Source: Roseibium marinum (GTDB lineage Bacteria; Pseudomonadota; Alphaproteobacteria; Rhizobiales; Stappiaceae). Taken from it: a stretch of DNA of 64,000 bases. Below, in pieces: positions 1 through 8,456 of this stretch (within the stretch, counting starts at the first letter, position 1; the number at the start of each line of letters is the position of its first letter). The DNA lies in the NCBI RefSeq assembly GCF_002906165.1, contig NZ_PPCN01000001.1, positions 372,001 to 436,000 of the forward strand, read 5' to 3'. Below the pieces are notes generated by a model. It had not been told where the DNA came from. It saw only the letters and a list, made by a program, of their open reading frames with translations, and did not search any database. A program made the translations under genes and the position numbers.

Positions 1-325
1 GCTGATCGAGGATGTATCGCGCGAAAAGGGTATCAGGCGCCGTCCGGTGACGGATGAAGAGATACTTCGCCGCTGCCTCTGGCAGCTCGTGAACACCGGC
101 TACCAGATCGTCGAGGAGGGAATTGCCCAGCGAACCGGCGATCTCGATGTCATCTTTGTCAACGGCTACGGCTGGCCCCGGACCCGGGGCGGTCCGATGT
201 TCTACGCCCGGGAAACCGGACTTGCCCAGGTTGCCGCTGACGTTACCCGCTTTCACGAGGAAATCGGTCCACACTGGAAGCCTTCCGCCCTGCTGCTTGA
301 AGAGGCGAAAGCCGCTGGCGCCTGA
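1..325 (+). CDS. 3-hydroxyacyl-CoA dehydrogenase / enoyl-CoA hydratase, C-terminal end (partial)
   Basis: This is the 3' end of a gene that begins before the window; the reading frame is open from base 2 to the TGA at 323-325. The visible residues match the second 3-hydroxyacyl-CoA dehydrogenase C-terminal domain of FadB/FadJ-type multifunctional beta-oxidation proteins. The diagnostic stretch is NGYGWPRTRGGPMFYA, followed by an acidic and alanine-rich end. The enzyme would oxidise 3-hydroxyacyl-CoA with NAD in fatty-acid beta-oxidation in the cytoplasm. The hydratase half lies outside the window, so the exact subclass (FadB or FadJ) cannot be told. It ends about 30 bases before a strong hairpin shared with the convergent TRAP operon. 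Confidence 0.85.
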   Translation, partial: LIEDVSREKGIRRRPVTDEEILRRCLWQLVNTGYQIVEEGIAQRTGDLDVIFVNGYGWPRTRGGPMFYARETGLAQVAADVTRFHEEIGPHWKPSALLLEEAKAAGA

Positions 326-354
326 CGCGGTAAAATAGCAATCTTGAAAAGAAA

Positions 355-383
355 ACGGCCGCCCCTGGGAGCGGCCGTTTTTT
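355..383. terminator. Rho-independent terminator, probably bidirectional
   Basis: A GC-rich 8-bp stem, ACGGCCGC with GCGGCCGT, encloses an 8-base loop (363-370). It is followed by a T run at 378-383 on the plus strand and preceded by an A run (352-355) that gives a T run on the minus strand. It sits between two convergent genes, the fatty-acid oxidation gene and dctM, so it can end both transcripts. Confidence 0.85.
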
Positions 384-402
384 GATGTGGCGCCGTCCCG
401 CG

Positions 403-1689
403 TCAGGCGAAGCCGAAGAGGCGCGGGAAGAACATTGTGAAGAAAGGCACATAGGTAATCAGCAGGAGAACGGCGATCTCGGCAGCGACAAAGGGCAAGA
501 TCGCCACGCTAAGTCGCGCCAGCTTCACTCCCGACACTCCGCAGGCGGCGAACAGCACCAGTCCGAATGGTGGCGTCACCAGGCCGATCGTCAGGTTCAC
601 GCAGGTGATCAGACCGAAGTGAATCGGGTCCACGCCGTACTGATAAGCGATCGGCGCGATCAGCGGTCCCAGCACGATGATGGCAAAGCCCATGTCCAGG
701 AACATGCCCAAAACCAGGAACAATATGTTCACAAGGAGCAGGAAGACATACTTGTTTTCGGTCAGGTGAACGAAGGCGAGCGTCACATGTTCAACCAGAT
801 TGTAGTAGCTCACCAGCCAGCTGAAGGACTTGGCGCAGGCCAGAAGAAACATGATCATCGCTGTCGCGGTGACCGTGTGCTTCAGGACATGAACGATGTC
901 ATCCCAGCTCAGCGTGCGATAGACAAAAAGACCTATCCCCAGCCCGTACATCACGGCGACCGCGGAAGCCTGGGTCGGGCTGAAGAAGCCGCCCAGAATG
1001 CCGCCCATGATGATGGCCGGCAGGAGCAGGGCCGGAATGCCGCGCAGGATGGCGATCAACAGATTGACGAAACCGACAAAGGGAACGCGTTCGCCTATCC
1101 CTTTTCTGACGGCCACGAGATAGGCCGTTGCCATCAGGAACAGCGCCACCAGAATGCCTGGCAACAATCCGCCGAGGAACAGGCCGGCAATAGAAACGTT
1201 CATCACCGAGGCGTAGAGCAGCATCGGGATGGACGGCGGAATGATCGGACCGATCACCGAGCTCGAGGCGGTGACTGCCGCGCTGTAGTCCTCGTCGTAG
1301 CCGTTTTCCTTCATCGCCGGAATCATGATCCCGCCGACGGCCACCGTATCGGAGACAGCCGAGCCGGTGATGCCCGCGAAGAACATGCTGGCGATGATGT
1401 TTGTGTGGGCCAGACCACCCCGGATCCATCCGACCAGGGCGCCGGACAGCGTCATCAGCCGGTCGGTGATCTTGGCCCGGTTCATGATCTCGCCGGCCAT
1501 GATGAAGAAGGGGATGGCCAGCAGCAGCAGGTTCTCCGTGCTGGTGAACATGCGCTGCGGAATTTGCAGGAAGAGAAGCGGATTGCCCATGTCGATGAAG
1601 ACGAAAATCGTCATCAGTACGAGACAGAGTGCGATTGGCACCCCGAGCAGAAGCATCGGGATGAAACTGCCGACAAGAATACCGATCAT
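403..1689 (-). CDS. dctM: TRAP transporter large permease DctM
   Basis: This 428-residue integral membrane protein has the length and the alternating hydrophobic segments of the TRAP transporter large subunit (DctM, ion-transporter superfamily). Family hallmarks seen are the Gly-rich segment GGIMIPAMKENGYDEDY, the VIGPIIPPSIPML segment, and NLTIGLVTPPFGLVLF near the end. It forms the Na+-coupled translocation channel in the inner membrane and works with DctQ and the periplasmic DctP. Its ATG overlaps the dctQ stop as ATGA, so translation is probably coupled. The substrate cannot be read from the permease; C4-dicarboxylates or sugar acids are usual. Confidence 0.93.
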   Translation of the reverse strand: MIGILVGSFIPMLLLGVPIALCLVLMTIFVFIDMGNPLLFLQIPQRMFTSTENLLLLAIPFFIMAGEIMNRAKITDRLMTLSGALVGWIRGGLAHTNIIASMFFAGITGSAVSDTVAVGGIMIPAMKENGYDEDYSAAVTASSSVIGPIIPPSIPMLLYASVMNVSIAGLFLGGLLPGILVALFLMATAYLVAVRKGIGERVPFVGFVNLLIAILRGIPALLLPAIIMGGILGGFFSPTQASAVAVMYGLGIGLFVYRTLSWDDIVHVLKHTVTATAMIMFLLACAKSFSWLVSYYNLVEHVTLAFVHLTENKYVFLLLVNILFLVLGMFLDMGFAIIVLGPLIAPIAYQYGVDPIHFGLITCVNLTIGLVTPPFGLVLFAACGVSGVKLARLSVAILPFVAAEIAVLLLITYVPFFTMFFPRLFGFA

Positions 1690-2204
1690 AGCTCTGCTTC
1701 CTCAATCTTCAGCTTTTCTTGGTCAGGGGCACCTGGCAGAGCCGAACCGATGGCGTTGAGTCCAAGGATCAAACCGCCCGCGGGGATCGACAGGTAATAG
1801 TAGTAAAGGTTGATATCGAGGTAGAGAGAGGTCTGGGAACGGCCGACGAAGAGAGCCATCTTGTAACCGTAGTAGACCATCACCCAGACCACGATCAAAG
1901 TGAGTGCCGCGAACAGAACGCGCAGTGCGGCCATGACTTTCGGCGCAAAGAAATCGTGGAGAATATCAACGCCGATATGACCGCCCCGCCGGGCAATCGC
2001 CCCGGCACCCAGAAAGACGACCCAGGTGAACAGCAGGTTGCTGACTTCTTCCACCCAGACAAGGGAACTGCCCGTGACCTGTTCGGTTACAATGCCGGCG
2101 GCATTGATCAGGAACAGCCCAGCGACCAGTATCATCGCAACGAGGAGCGTGCCCCGTTCGAGGTAATCCAGAAAGAGCTGATACAGCTCCGCGACCCGTT
2201 TCAT
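1686..2204 (-). CDS. dctQ: TRAP transporter small permease DctQ
   Basis: This small permease is about 172 residues with four predicted transmembrane segments, the usual size for DctQ. The middle has the family pattern WVEEVSNLLFTWVVFLGAGA followed by ARRGGHIGVDIL. It forms a membrane complex with DctM and helps dock the loaded binding protein. The start chosen is the ATG before KRVAELYQLF. An upstream in-frame ATG at 2246 would add 14 residues, and neither has a clear ribosome binding site. It overlaps dctM by 4 nt and lies downstream of dctP behind a hairpin. Confidence 0.9.
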   Translation of the reverse strand: MKRVAELYQLFLDYLERGTLLVAMILVAGLFLINAAGIVTEQVTGSSLVWVEEVSNLLFTWVVFLGAGAIARRGGHIGVDILHDFFAPKVMAALRVLFAALTLIVVWVMVYYGYKMALFVGRSQTSLYLDINLYYYYLSIPAGGLILGLNAIGSALPGAPDQEKLKIEEAEL

Positions 2205-2314
2205 GTAGAGCGATCCAAGTGGTCCTGTGACGTTTCGGGCACGCATCAGCCGAAGCGGTTTACACCACCTTGAGCCTGATGAAGCCCTTGTTCGTCAATC
2301 TGACAGAAAACAAA

Positions 2315-2341
2315 AAGGGCGGCCATGGTCCGGCCGCCCTT
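2315..2341 (-). terminator. Intercistronic hairpin terminator between dctP and dctQM
   Basis: A perfect 10-bp stem (AAGGGCGGCC with GGCCGCCCTT) encloses a 7-base loop. On the minus strand it is followed by a T run, complementing the A run at 2312-2316. It lies just after the dctP stop. Such hairpins commonly let the binding protein be made in excess of the membrane subunits by partial termination. Confidence 0.8.
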
Positions 2342-2353
2342 ATAATCGAGGGA

Positions 2354-3391
2354 TCAGGAACCTTCGCGGGCAGCGTCCGCGGCTGCAAGGATCTTGTCGA
2401 CCCAGGCCTGACCGTTTTCACCGATCTTGCGAACGATGGTATCGATATACGGCTGCTGTCCCAGTGCACGGAACTGTTCGGTTTCTTCCGCGGTGGGATA
2501 ATAGAACACCGCCCCTTCCTTCTCCATGGCTTCCTGAACGACGAGGGAGCTGAGATAGGAATGCGCGTTGCCGACGCGGGTATAAAGATCCGCGGCCTGA
2601 AGAACGATGTTCTGATGTTCCAGAGACAGCGACTGGAAGAATTCTTCGTTCATCATCAACGGGTGCAGGTTGTAGCTGTGCCGGGTCACCGTCACATGCG
2701 GGTTCACCTCATAGAGCTTCTTGGAGTACATCGAATAAAGCTCGGTGTCGTGGCCCTCGGCCATGCCCGCTTGCAGAGCGGTGTAGAGTTCGCTCCAGGT
2801 GATCGTGACCGTCTTGCTGCCCCATGCGCGGAACATTGCCAGAAGGCCCGGGTTTTCCGGAACGCGCATGGTCATGCCCTCTAGGTCTTTCGGGCTGTGA
2901 ACGGGTTTTTCGGAATAGATGTTGCGGAAGCCCGCACCATCGGCCCAGCCGAGCACGCGCAGGCCGGTGTTCTTCAGGAACAGATCTGCCAGCTCCTGAC
3001 CGACGGGGCCTTCCATCACCTTCCATGCGGTGAGGTTGCTGTCGAAGACATAGGGAATCTGGGTGATCGCGATCTCGGGTGCGAAAGGCACCATGATCGA
3101 CGTATAGGCGCCGGCCACCTGAATGATGCCAACCTGTGCCTGTTCGACAATGGCGCGGCCGTTGCCGAGTGCGCCGTTGGGATAGACCTCAACGACCATC
3201 TCGCCATGTGACTGGCTTTCAATATAGTGCTTGAACGCATTGACGCCGGCGGTACGGCCAGCGCCCGGCAGCATCGTTTCGGCTTCGGAGGAATGACCAA
3301 CCTTGATCACGATCGGTTCCGCAACCGCGGCACCCGTCATGGACATCGCGGTCAGAGCCAAACCTAGAATACCGGCCTTGAATTTCTGCAT
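2354..3391 (-). CDS. dctP: TRAP transporter periplasmic substrate-binding protein DctP
   Basis: This 345-residue protein starts with a signal peptide ending near AAVAEP (about residue 25) and continues with the DctP fold. The family features seen are the N-terminal ELK-like IVIKVGHSSEAE, the motif GWADGAGFRNIYSEKPVHSP and the ligand-region MTMRVPENPG. The conserved arginine of that last motif normally clamps a carboxylate of the ligand, so an organic or sugar acid is likely. A good ribosome site (GGGAGG, 8 bases before the ATG) supports the start. It is the first gene of dctPQM and is probably controlled through the palindrome at 3461-3489. Confidence 0.93.
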   Translation of the reverse strand: MQKFKAGILGLALTAMSMTGAAVAEPIVIKVGHSSEAETMLPGAGRTAGVNAFKHYIESQSHGEMVVEVYPNGALGNGRAIVEQAQVGIIQVAGAYTSIMVPFAPEIAITQIPYVFDSNLTAWKVMEGPVGQELADLFLKNTGLRVLGWADGAGFRNIYSEKPVHSPKDLEGMTMRVPENPGLLAMFRAWGSKTVTITWSELYTALQAGMAEGHDTELYSMYSKKLYEVNPHVTVTRHSYNLHPLMMNEEFFQSLSLEHQNIVLQAADLYTRVGNAHSYLSSLVVQEAMEKEGAVFYYPTAEETEQFRALGQQPYIDTIVRKIGENGQAWVDKILAAADAAREGS

Positions 3392-3460
3392 TTGATGAAA
3401 CCTCCCTTTCCATCACTGTGAACACAGGAGTAGGGCGTTCATCGCCGTCTCCATCTATTA

Positions 3461-3489
3461 TTATTTTTGAAACTCTATTTCAAAAATAA
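3461..3489. promoter_or_regulatory. Perfect 29-bp palindrome, candidate operator of dctPQM
   Basis: The arms TTATTTTTGAAA (3461-3472) and TTTCAAAAATAA (3478-3489) are perfect inverted repeats around CTCTA. It lies 70-98 bases before the dctP start. The TGAAA...TTTCA core resembles KdgR/IclR-type boxes that control sugar-acid genes, but no such regulator is in the window, so the regulator is unknown. Confidence 0.6.
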
Positions 3490-3830
3490 AAGGCTGTCGA
3501 TAGGTTTCTCGTCCAGGGCTACGTTTTGCGCCGCCGGAACACGAAAACCAGAGCCCCCTTGATGACTGTCCGTGCGGAGAAAATGAAAAATTTTCCCTTT
3601 TGTTTCAATTGTATGAAAAGCGCGTCCAAATTCACAAATTTTAGCATGAGCTGCATCGTATCAACGCGGTCCGCTGCTCCGGAAACCGAGGCTTCTCCGT
3701 CGCGCCTGCCTGGTACCGCCGCTTTGATCCCGGAAAACACGGATCGAGCCGACAGAATTCATTTGGATGGCGCGCGGTTACTTCTTCACAAGCCGGAGCC
3801 AGTCGAACATATCTAAAGTTTTGAAAAATC
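3490..3830. other. Non-coding stretch between the dctP operator and the split tRNA
   Basis: I see no convincing gene here. A 73-codon open frame on the minus strand (3519-3740) lacks a ribosome site and any recognisable motif. The sequence is chromosomal and ends at the tRNA remnant; T-rich sequence just left of the tRNA 3' end (minus-strand reading) could end tRNA transcription. Confidence 0.5.
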
Positions 3831-3876
3831 TGGCGCACCCGACAGGATTCGAACCTGTGACCTCTGCCTTCGGAGG
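3831..3876 (-). pseudogene. 3' half of split chromosomal tRNA-Arg(CCG), left attachment site (attL)
   Basis: Read on the minus strand this is the anticodon loop (CTCCGAA), 3' anticodon stem (GGCAG), variable region, T arm and encoded GCCA end of tRNA-Arg. The 5' half is missing here and lies 46 kb away at 49868-49909. The two halves join to a perfect 77-nt tRNA with anticodon stem CTGCC/GGCAG. The last 11 bases on the plus strand, GCCTTCGGAGG (3866-3876), are the recombination core shared with the right end. Confidence 0.88.
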
Positions 3877-3899
3877 CGATATCGATACCTTTCCTAAAT

Positions 3900-3933
3900 G
3901 CACGATAGAACGCGACAGGGCACGATAAGACGC
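3900..3933. repeat. Tandem direct repeats near left end, possible integrase arm sites
   Basis: Two 14-base units, GCACGATAGAACGC (3900-3913) and GCACGATAAGACGC (3920-3933), are spaced by exactly 20 bases start to start and differ at two positions. They lie between the core and the integrase gene, where tyrosine recombinases or excisionases bind. Confidence 0.45.
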
Positions 3934-4009
3934 TGAATAACATTGTCTTTTCCGGTCGGCTCCCCGAAGCTTCTATCCAGAAACAGGTCGCAGCTTTCGC
4001 CCGGCTGAT

Positions 4010-4028
4010 TACGCAATGCTTACGTGAG
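4010..4028. repeat. Left copy of 19-bp end repeat (arm-type site candidate)
   Basis: TACGCAATGCTTACGTGAG matches TACGCCATGCTTACGCGAG at 49750-49768 in 17 of 19 positions and in the same orientation. Both lie 100-150 bases inside the element ends, which fits integrase arm-binding sites. Confidence 0.5.
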
Positions 4029-4067
4029 AAGCCAGTCTGAAGGCGGGCCGGAAAGGTTTACCTTCAG

Positions 4068-5462
4068 ATGGCAAAACTCAACAAACGCTTCGTCGACACC
4101 GTGGAAATCCGCGACAAGGACTACATCGTCTGGGATGACGATCTGCCCGGCTTCGGGCTGCGAGTCTTTGCTTCGGGCAAGCGCAGCTACATTATCCAGT
4201 ACCGCGCCGCCGGCCGATCGCGTCGCTACGCGATCGGATTGCACGGGGTCTGGACGCCGGAAACGGCCCGAAAAGAAGCGCGCGTGCAACTCGGTAAGGT
4301 CGCCCAAGGCGACAACCCTGCGGACGAGCGACAGCTCGATCGCAATGCGATGACCGTGAAGGAGCTGGCGGACCAGTATATCGAAGCCATGGAAGCAGGC
4401 CTCATCATGGGGAAAGGCGGGCGTCCCAAACGTCCCTCAACCGTCTCTGTGAACATCGGCCAGCTTCGCGGTCATATCGTTCCGCTGATCGGCAAGCGGC
4501 GCGTTCAAGATCTGACAAAGGCCGACGTCACTAAGATGATGAACGACGTTATCGCCGGGAAGACGCGCGCCGTGAGAAAGACCGGCAAGAAGCGGGGCGT
4601 ATCGATCCTGCGCGGTGGACGAGGCACGGCGAGCAAATGCGTTGGCCTTACAGGTTCGATGCTCACCTATGCGATCAGCATGGGGATCGTCGAACAGAAC
4701 GTTGCCCACGGAATTAGGAAACCCAAGGATCAGGTCCGCGATCGCCGGTTGAGCGAAGACGAATACCGCATTCTCGGGGTGATGCTGCGCAAGGCCGGCA
4801 ACGATCCCGAACTCGCTCCAACAGTGGCAATCACGCGATTGCTGGCACTAACCGGTTGCCGCCGCGGGGAGATCCTCTCCCTCAAATGGAGCGAGGTCGA
4901 TTTCGAGAATAGCTGTTTGCGCCTCGCGGATTCCAAGGAAGGCGCTTCGACCAGGCCGGTCGGCTTGCCCGTCATCGAACTCCTTGAGGAGCGCAGGAAA
5001 CTGGTGGCGGGGGACTTCGTCTTTCCCGGGACACGAGGTTCGGACACCTTCGGCAGCTTCCCGAACCAATGGAACAAGATCTTCGGCGGTCCCGAACTTC
5101 CTGATTTCACCGCCCACATCCTCCGGCACAGCTTCGCCAGCATGGCGAACGATCTCGGTTTCACGGAGAGCACAATCGCCGCCCTTGTGGGGCATGCGAC
5201 AGGATCCATCACGAGCAAGTACATCCACTCGCTCGACAGCGTGCTCATCATGGCGGCCGACACCGTCTCCGGTTACATTCAGGGCCTCCTCGCAGGCGTT
5301 GAATTCAAACACACCGCCTACGCGCTGGATCGATCCGCGCGACGCGAAGCCCTGTCGCGATTCATCGCGCAGTCGAGCGTGGCAAGCGCCCGCGCTGGAA
5401 AACACCGAGCGGTCCCGCCAAACTCTGAACGTACAACCAATGCCCCAGAAGGCGTCGCCTAG
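4068..5462 (+). CDS. Tyrosine recombinase / integrase of the ICE
   Basis: This 464-residue phage-type integrase has an N-terminal arm-binding domain (about 1-85, with DDLPGFGLRVFASGKRSY), a core-binding SAM-like domain (about 95-215) and a catalytic domain. The catalytic residues seen are R265 (in LTGCRRGEIL), K290, H350-x-x-R353 (HILRHSF), H376 (VGHATG) and Y385 (SKYIH). A C-terminal tail of about 75 residues is longer than usual. It would catalyse excision and integration at the GCCTTCGGAGG core in tRNA-Arg. It lies next to the left end, transcribed inwards, with candidate arm repeats in front. Its end overlaps the convergent qatD gene by 4 bases. Confidence 0.95.
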   Translation: MAKLNKRFVDTVEIRDKDYIVWDDDLPGFGLRVFASGKRSYIIQYRAAGRSRRYAIGLHGVWTPETARKEARVQLGKVAQGDNPADERQLDRNAMTVKELADQYIEAMEAGLIMGKGGRPKRPSTVSVNIGQLRGHIVPLIGKRRVQDLTKADVTKMMNDVIAGKTRAVRKTGKKRGVSILRGGRGTASKCVGLTGSMLTYAISMGIVEQNVAHGIRKPKDQVRDRRLSEDEYRILGVMLRKAGNDPELAPTVAITRLLALTGCRRGEILSLKWSEVDFENSCLRLADSKEGASTRPVGLPVIELLEERRKLVAGDFVFPGTRGSDTFGSFPNQWNKIFGGPELPDFTAHILRHSFASMANDLGFTESTIAALVGHATGSITSKYIHSLDSVLIMAADTVSGYIQGLLAGVEFKHTAYALDRSARREALSRFIAQSSVASARAGKHRAVPPNSERTTNAPEGVA

Positions 5463-6214
5463 TCGTTCTGCACGAGACTCTTGAGATTTGAGAGTATCTG
5501 GGAGCGGACGCTCTCGATTGTCGAACCGACGGAGGAAGCAATCATTTCAACGGCACGACCAACATCGCCAGGGGTGATCGGCTTATCACCGCGAGTGAGG
5601 AAAGGGCCGTCCGTCTCGGTCAGTACACGGTGGATTGGTATTTCGCGCATTACGCGTTCGCCGGTCGCGGAAGCGAGCATGCCCTCGTTCACGGAGAAGT
5701 AGCAGCCGCGATCAACGGCCCTACGCACATCAGCCTTGCTGCCAGTGAACCAATGCAAGACGACGCCCGCCCGATCTGGCGGTAGATGCTCGTCGAGCAT
5801 ATCCAGGACCGGTTTCGTCGCCCTGACGCTATGCAGACTCACGATCTTGTCACCTTGCTGAGCGCAGGCTCGAAGAATTCGGCTGAAGACCGACTGTTGC
5901 AGCTCGAAAGAGCGATAATGAGCGGGTCCGCGATCAAGCCCGATCTCCCCGACGTAACGCGTCTGCGGCAAGAGTCTCTCGAACAGGTCGATCTCCAGGT
6001 GCCGATCGGCGACAAGCTGCGGATGCAGACCGAGTCCAACTCTTACGAAGTCGCTGTTTGCGGACAGTTCGACATTCCTTTCAAACGCCTTCGGGGTCGT
6101 CGTGACCGCCAAGGTCGCTACTCGCTCGCGTTCGCAGGCCGCAATCGCTCGCGCGAGGTCCGGATAGAGGTCGAGATGCGTATGGAAATCCACGTAGTCA
6201 GGCCGCATGGTCAC
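5459..6214 (-). CDS. qatD: QatD, TatD-family metal-dependent nuclease of the Qat system
   Basis: This 251-residue TatD-like hydrolase has the metal-binding residues in place: HTH at 11-13 (DFHTHLD), E90 (VGEIGLD), H128 (SLHSV), H154 (LHWFTG) and D202 (TETDGPFL). TatD enzymes are metal-dependent DNases. As the last gene after qatA, qatB and qatC it corresponds to QatD of the QatABCD anti-phage system, not to housekeeping TatD. Its ATG overlaps the qatC stop by 4 nt. It lies convergent to the integrase. Confidence 0.88.
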   Translation of the reverse strand: MTMRPDYVDFHTHLDLYPDLARAIAACERERVATLAVTTTPKAFERNVELSANSDFVRVGLGLHPQLVADRHLEIDLFERLLPQTRYVGEIGLDRGPAHYRSFELQQSVFSRILRACAQQGDKIVSLHSVRATKPVLDMLDEHLPPDRAGVVLHWFTGSKADVRRAVDRGCYFSVNEGMLASATGERVMREIPIHRVLTETDGPFLTRGDKPITPGDVGRAVEMIASSVGSTIESVRSQILSNLKSLVQND

Positions 6215-7578
6215 CCGCCCGGCCGTGCCCGAACACCCTTCAGGAGCTCGGCGACTTCAAGGACACCACGTCGAAACACGTCGGCGTAGTCCGGTATCTC
6301 GTCGGTTTCGTCATGGAGTGGACCAGGCTTGTGGACCAGTATCTTCGCGAGGCCCGGTTTCGCCTTGATCCGCTTGGCCATCAGCTGGAAGGATCGGACG
6401 TGCTCCCCTTCGGGCTGGTCGGAGGCCAGGATATGTCCCTTCAGATTCTCAACCGTGTAGAGCGTCTCATCGTCTCCATCGAGACCGACTTCGAGCGAGG
6501 CTCTACGGATCAGGCACGGGACACAGTACCCGCAGTGCCGAGGGGAGAGCTTCTTGTAACGCGCCTTCGCCGGCGACGAGCAAGACATGGAGTTCGCCAC
6601 GATCTTCTCAAGGAAAGGTTTGTCGGCGCAGTTCGCAACCATCTCGCCCTTCGTCATGTGCCTGTACGGGTTGTTCAGTTCGACATCGAGGGCGAGAGCG
6701 TCGATTAGCCTCTGCATGCTCGCGATGAAGTGCGGATGCGCCGTCCGCGTGCTCAGCGCCCCAAATCGCAAGGGATCAAGGGGCACATTGAGAGCGATGA
6801 GGCCGTTTTCCGGTATGTCGACCGTGGTCTGTCCGACTATCGCTGACGCTGCCAGTGTCGCCAACGAGTAGAAGAGGAAGGATCGTCCCCGCTGGGTGTT
6901 CTCCGTCTCCCCGGTGACGAGATGGTGCTTGTCGAAACCCAGCCGCACACGGAGACTTTTGAAGGCCTCTTTGCCGAACCGGGTTTCCAACTGGTTGAGG
7001 ATGTAGGCTTGGGCTTTGGCAGTCTCGCTGTCCCAGTAATGACTGACGAACAGCGGGCGTTCACCGCCGCTCAGGAGATCGACCGCGCCAATGAGACTGT
7101 CCAAACCACCGGACAGGAGGCTGACCTTTGTCAGCTCGTCTATCGCCAAGCGTTTCGGAGCAACAGCGAGGGTTCTAGTCCTCTTCGTCCGGTCGCGGAA
7201 GAAGACACGCCACCGATCCCCCGAGAGAAAGCGCAACATCGACTCAATCGATCTCGCGCTCGCCGTCCAGGCCGCCGAGGTGGACACCGGAATGTAGAGA
7301 TCGATCTCGCGGGTCCAACCATCTTGTGCGTTCAACTTTCGGGAAACTCTCGTGTCCCCGGCATTGACGAGCGCCGCGAGGACGACGAGGTCAATGGCCC
7401 TCTCCGAAGGTAGCAGCCCGAGGGAGGCGAGTTGGTCTAGCGCGTGACCGATACCGAAGCCCATGCGCAGGTCACCGTCCAGGAAATCGATCTCGAATAC
7501 GTCGGAGTCGGACTGGACCAAGTTGACCTTTCTCTTGTCGTCGGGACCGAGCCGACCGATCAGACTGAACCTCCTCAT
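6211..7578 (-). CDS. qatC: QatC, QueC-like PP-loop protein of the Qat system
   Basis: This 455-residue protein has a PP-loop ATP pyrophosphatase motif SGGLDSL at 156-162 and a C-terminal zinc-type cluster CGYCVPC at 349-355 preceded by another cysteine near 328. This is the QueC-like layout (7-cyano-7-deazaguanine synthase family) with an extra N-terminal domain of about 150 residues. In Qat systems QatC is required for defence; the modification it makes is not established from sequence. It overlaps qatB and qatD by 4 nt on each side. There are no other queuosine genes nearby, which supports a defence role. Confidence 0.9.
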   Translation of the reverse strand: MRRFSLIGRLGPDDKRKVNLVQSDSDVFEIDFLDGDLRMGFGIGHALDQLASLGLLPSERAIDLVVLAALVNAGDTRVSRKLNAQDGWTREIDLYIPVSTSAAWTASARSIESMLRFLSGDRWRVFFRDRTKRTRTLAVAPKRLAIDELTKVSLLSGGLDSLIGAVDLLSGGERPLFVSHYWDSETAKAQAYILNQLETRFGKEAFKSLRVRLGFDKHHLVTGETENTQRGRSFLFYSLATLAASAIVGQTTVDIPENGLIALNVPLDPLRFGALSTRTAHPHFIASMQRLIDALALDVELNNPYRHMTKGEMVANCADKPFLEKIVANSMSCSSPAKARYKKLSPRHCGYCVPCLIRRASLEVGLDGDDETLYTVENLKGHILASDQPEGEHVRSFQLMAKRIKAKPGLAKILVHKPGPLHDETDEIPDYADVFRRGVLEVAELLKGVRARPGG

Positions 7579-8456
7579 CCGTCGTCTCCCAAGGCCTCGA
7601 CCAAATCTAGTGCTGCGCCGTAGAGGTCGTCGACGAAGCTATCGATGGCAGCCGCCTCCAGGTCGCTCAGTGCGGTTCCGCGCGCATCGAACTCATCGCG
7701 CACACAACCTTCGATGAAGTCATGCAACATGGCTTGTGCGCGTTCGACCCCGCCGATGTCCGAAGGCGCCGCGATGGCGTTGGTCCCTACCTCGTTGAGA
7801 ATTTTGCCTTCGATCGAGCGGCTCACCACCCCGATGAAGAACTCCCGCAAATCGTCAGCCGAGAGCTCATCGAAGTTCCCGACACCCGCGGCGGCTAGAT
7901 CGGCGACCGTCTCAAGCATGGCGTCCCTCGCGATCGCTTCGTCAATGGTGCCGCCTGCAGGACACAGCATATCCGTCAAAGCAACGAACACGTCCTCGGC
8001 GGGTGCCCCCGCCATGCCCTCTAGATTGAATCGCCTCAGCGCCTCTGCCGGCCCCTGATTGACGAAGTTCCTCGCGAGGCCGGCCACGCCGCCTGCCACG
8101 GCGCGGGAGTTTGGCATACGGCTCGCCGCAGCACGTCCGCCACCGCTCGCACTTACATATCGGCCCGCGCCTCGCCGCAGGGCTCGCTCATCGGATGTTC
8201 GCGCACCCCTCGTTATGTTCCCGCGAGCGCCACCGAGACCCGAACTCTCCGGAACGGCAGGTATGGGCTGGTATGACTGAGCCGGTGTCGTCCCGGCCGG
8301 TGCCTCCCCGTTTTGATCCGGTCCGCCGGTCCCGTCGCCGTTGGTGGAGTCTGGCTCGCCGTTATCGGGTGCGGCCGCGGGCGGCGACGCGGGCTCGTCG
8401 ACCCAGCTCGGAACCAGCCCGTTTTTGGAGCCGCCGAATGTTCCGGACGTTCCCAT
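7575..8456 (-). CDS. qatB: QatB, Qat anti-phage system protein
   Basis: This 293-residue protein begins GTSGTFGGSKN, a start typical of QatB. It continues with a low-complexity Pro/Gly/Asn/Asp-rich stretch (about 20-75), a Gly/Arg-rich part and a helical C-terminal half. There is no known catalytic motif. Identification rests on the N-terminal signature and on its place between qatA and qatC, with a 1-nt overlap to qatA (TGATG) and a 4-nt overlap to qatC. Confidence 0.85.
   Translation of the reverse strand: MGTSGTFGGSKNGLVPSWVDEPASPPAAAPDNGEPDSTNGDGTGGPDQNGEAPAGTTPAQSYQPIPAVPESSGLGGARGNITRGARTSDERALRRGAGRYVSASGGGRAAASRMPNSRAVAGGVAGLARNFVNQGPAEALRRFNLEGMAGAPAEDVFVALTDMLCPAGGTIDEAIARDAMLETVADLAAAGVGNFDELSADDLREFFIGVVSRSIEGKILNEVGTNAIAAPSDIGGVERAQAMLHDFIEGCVRDEFDARGTALSDLEAAAIDSFVDDLYGAALDLVEALGDDG

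Noticed and set aside
3519..3740. 73-codon minus-strand frame between dctP and the split tRNA
   Set aside because: No ribosome site or recognisable motif, and it overlaps low-complexity sequence.
6211..7578. QueC-like protein as a queuosine biosynthesis gene
   Set aside because: No other queuosine genes are nearby and it is locked between qatB and qatD with 4-nt overlaps, so it is QatC.
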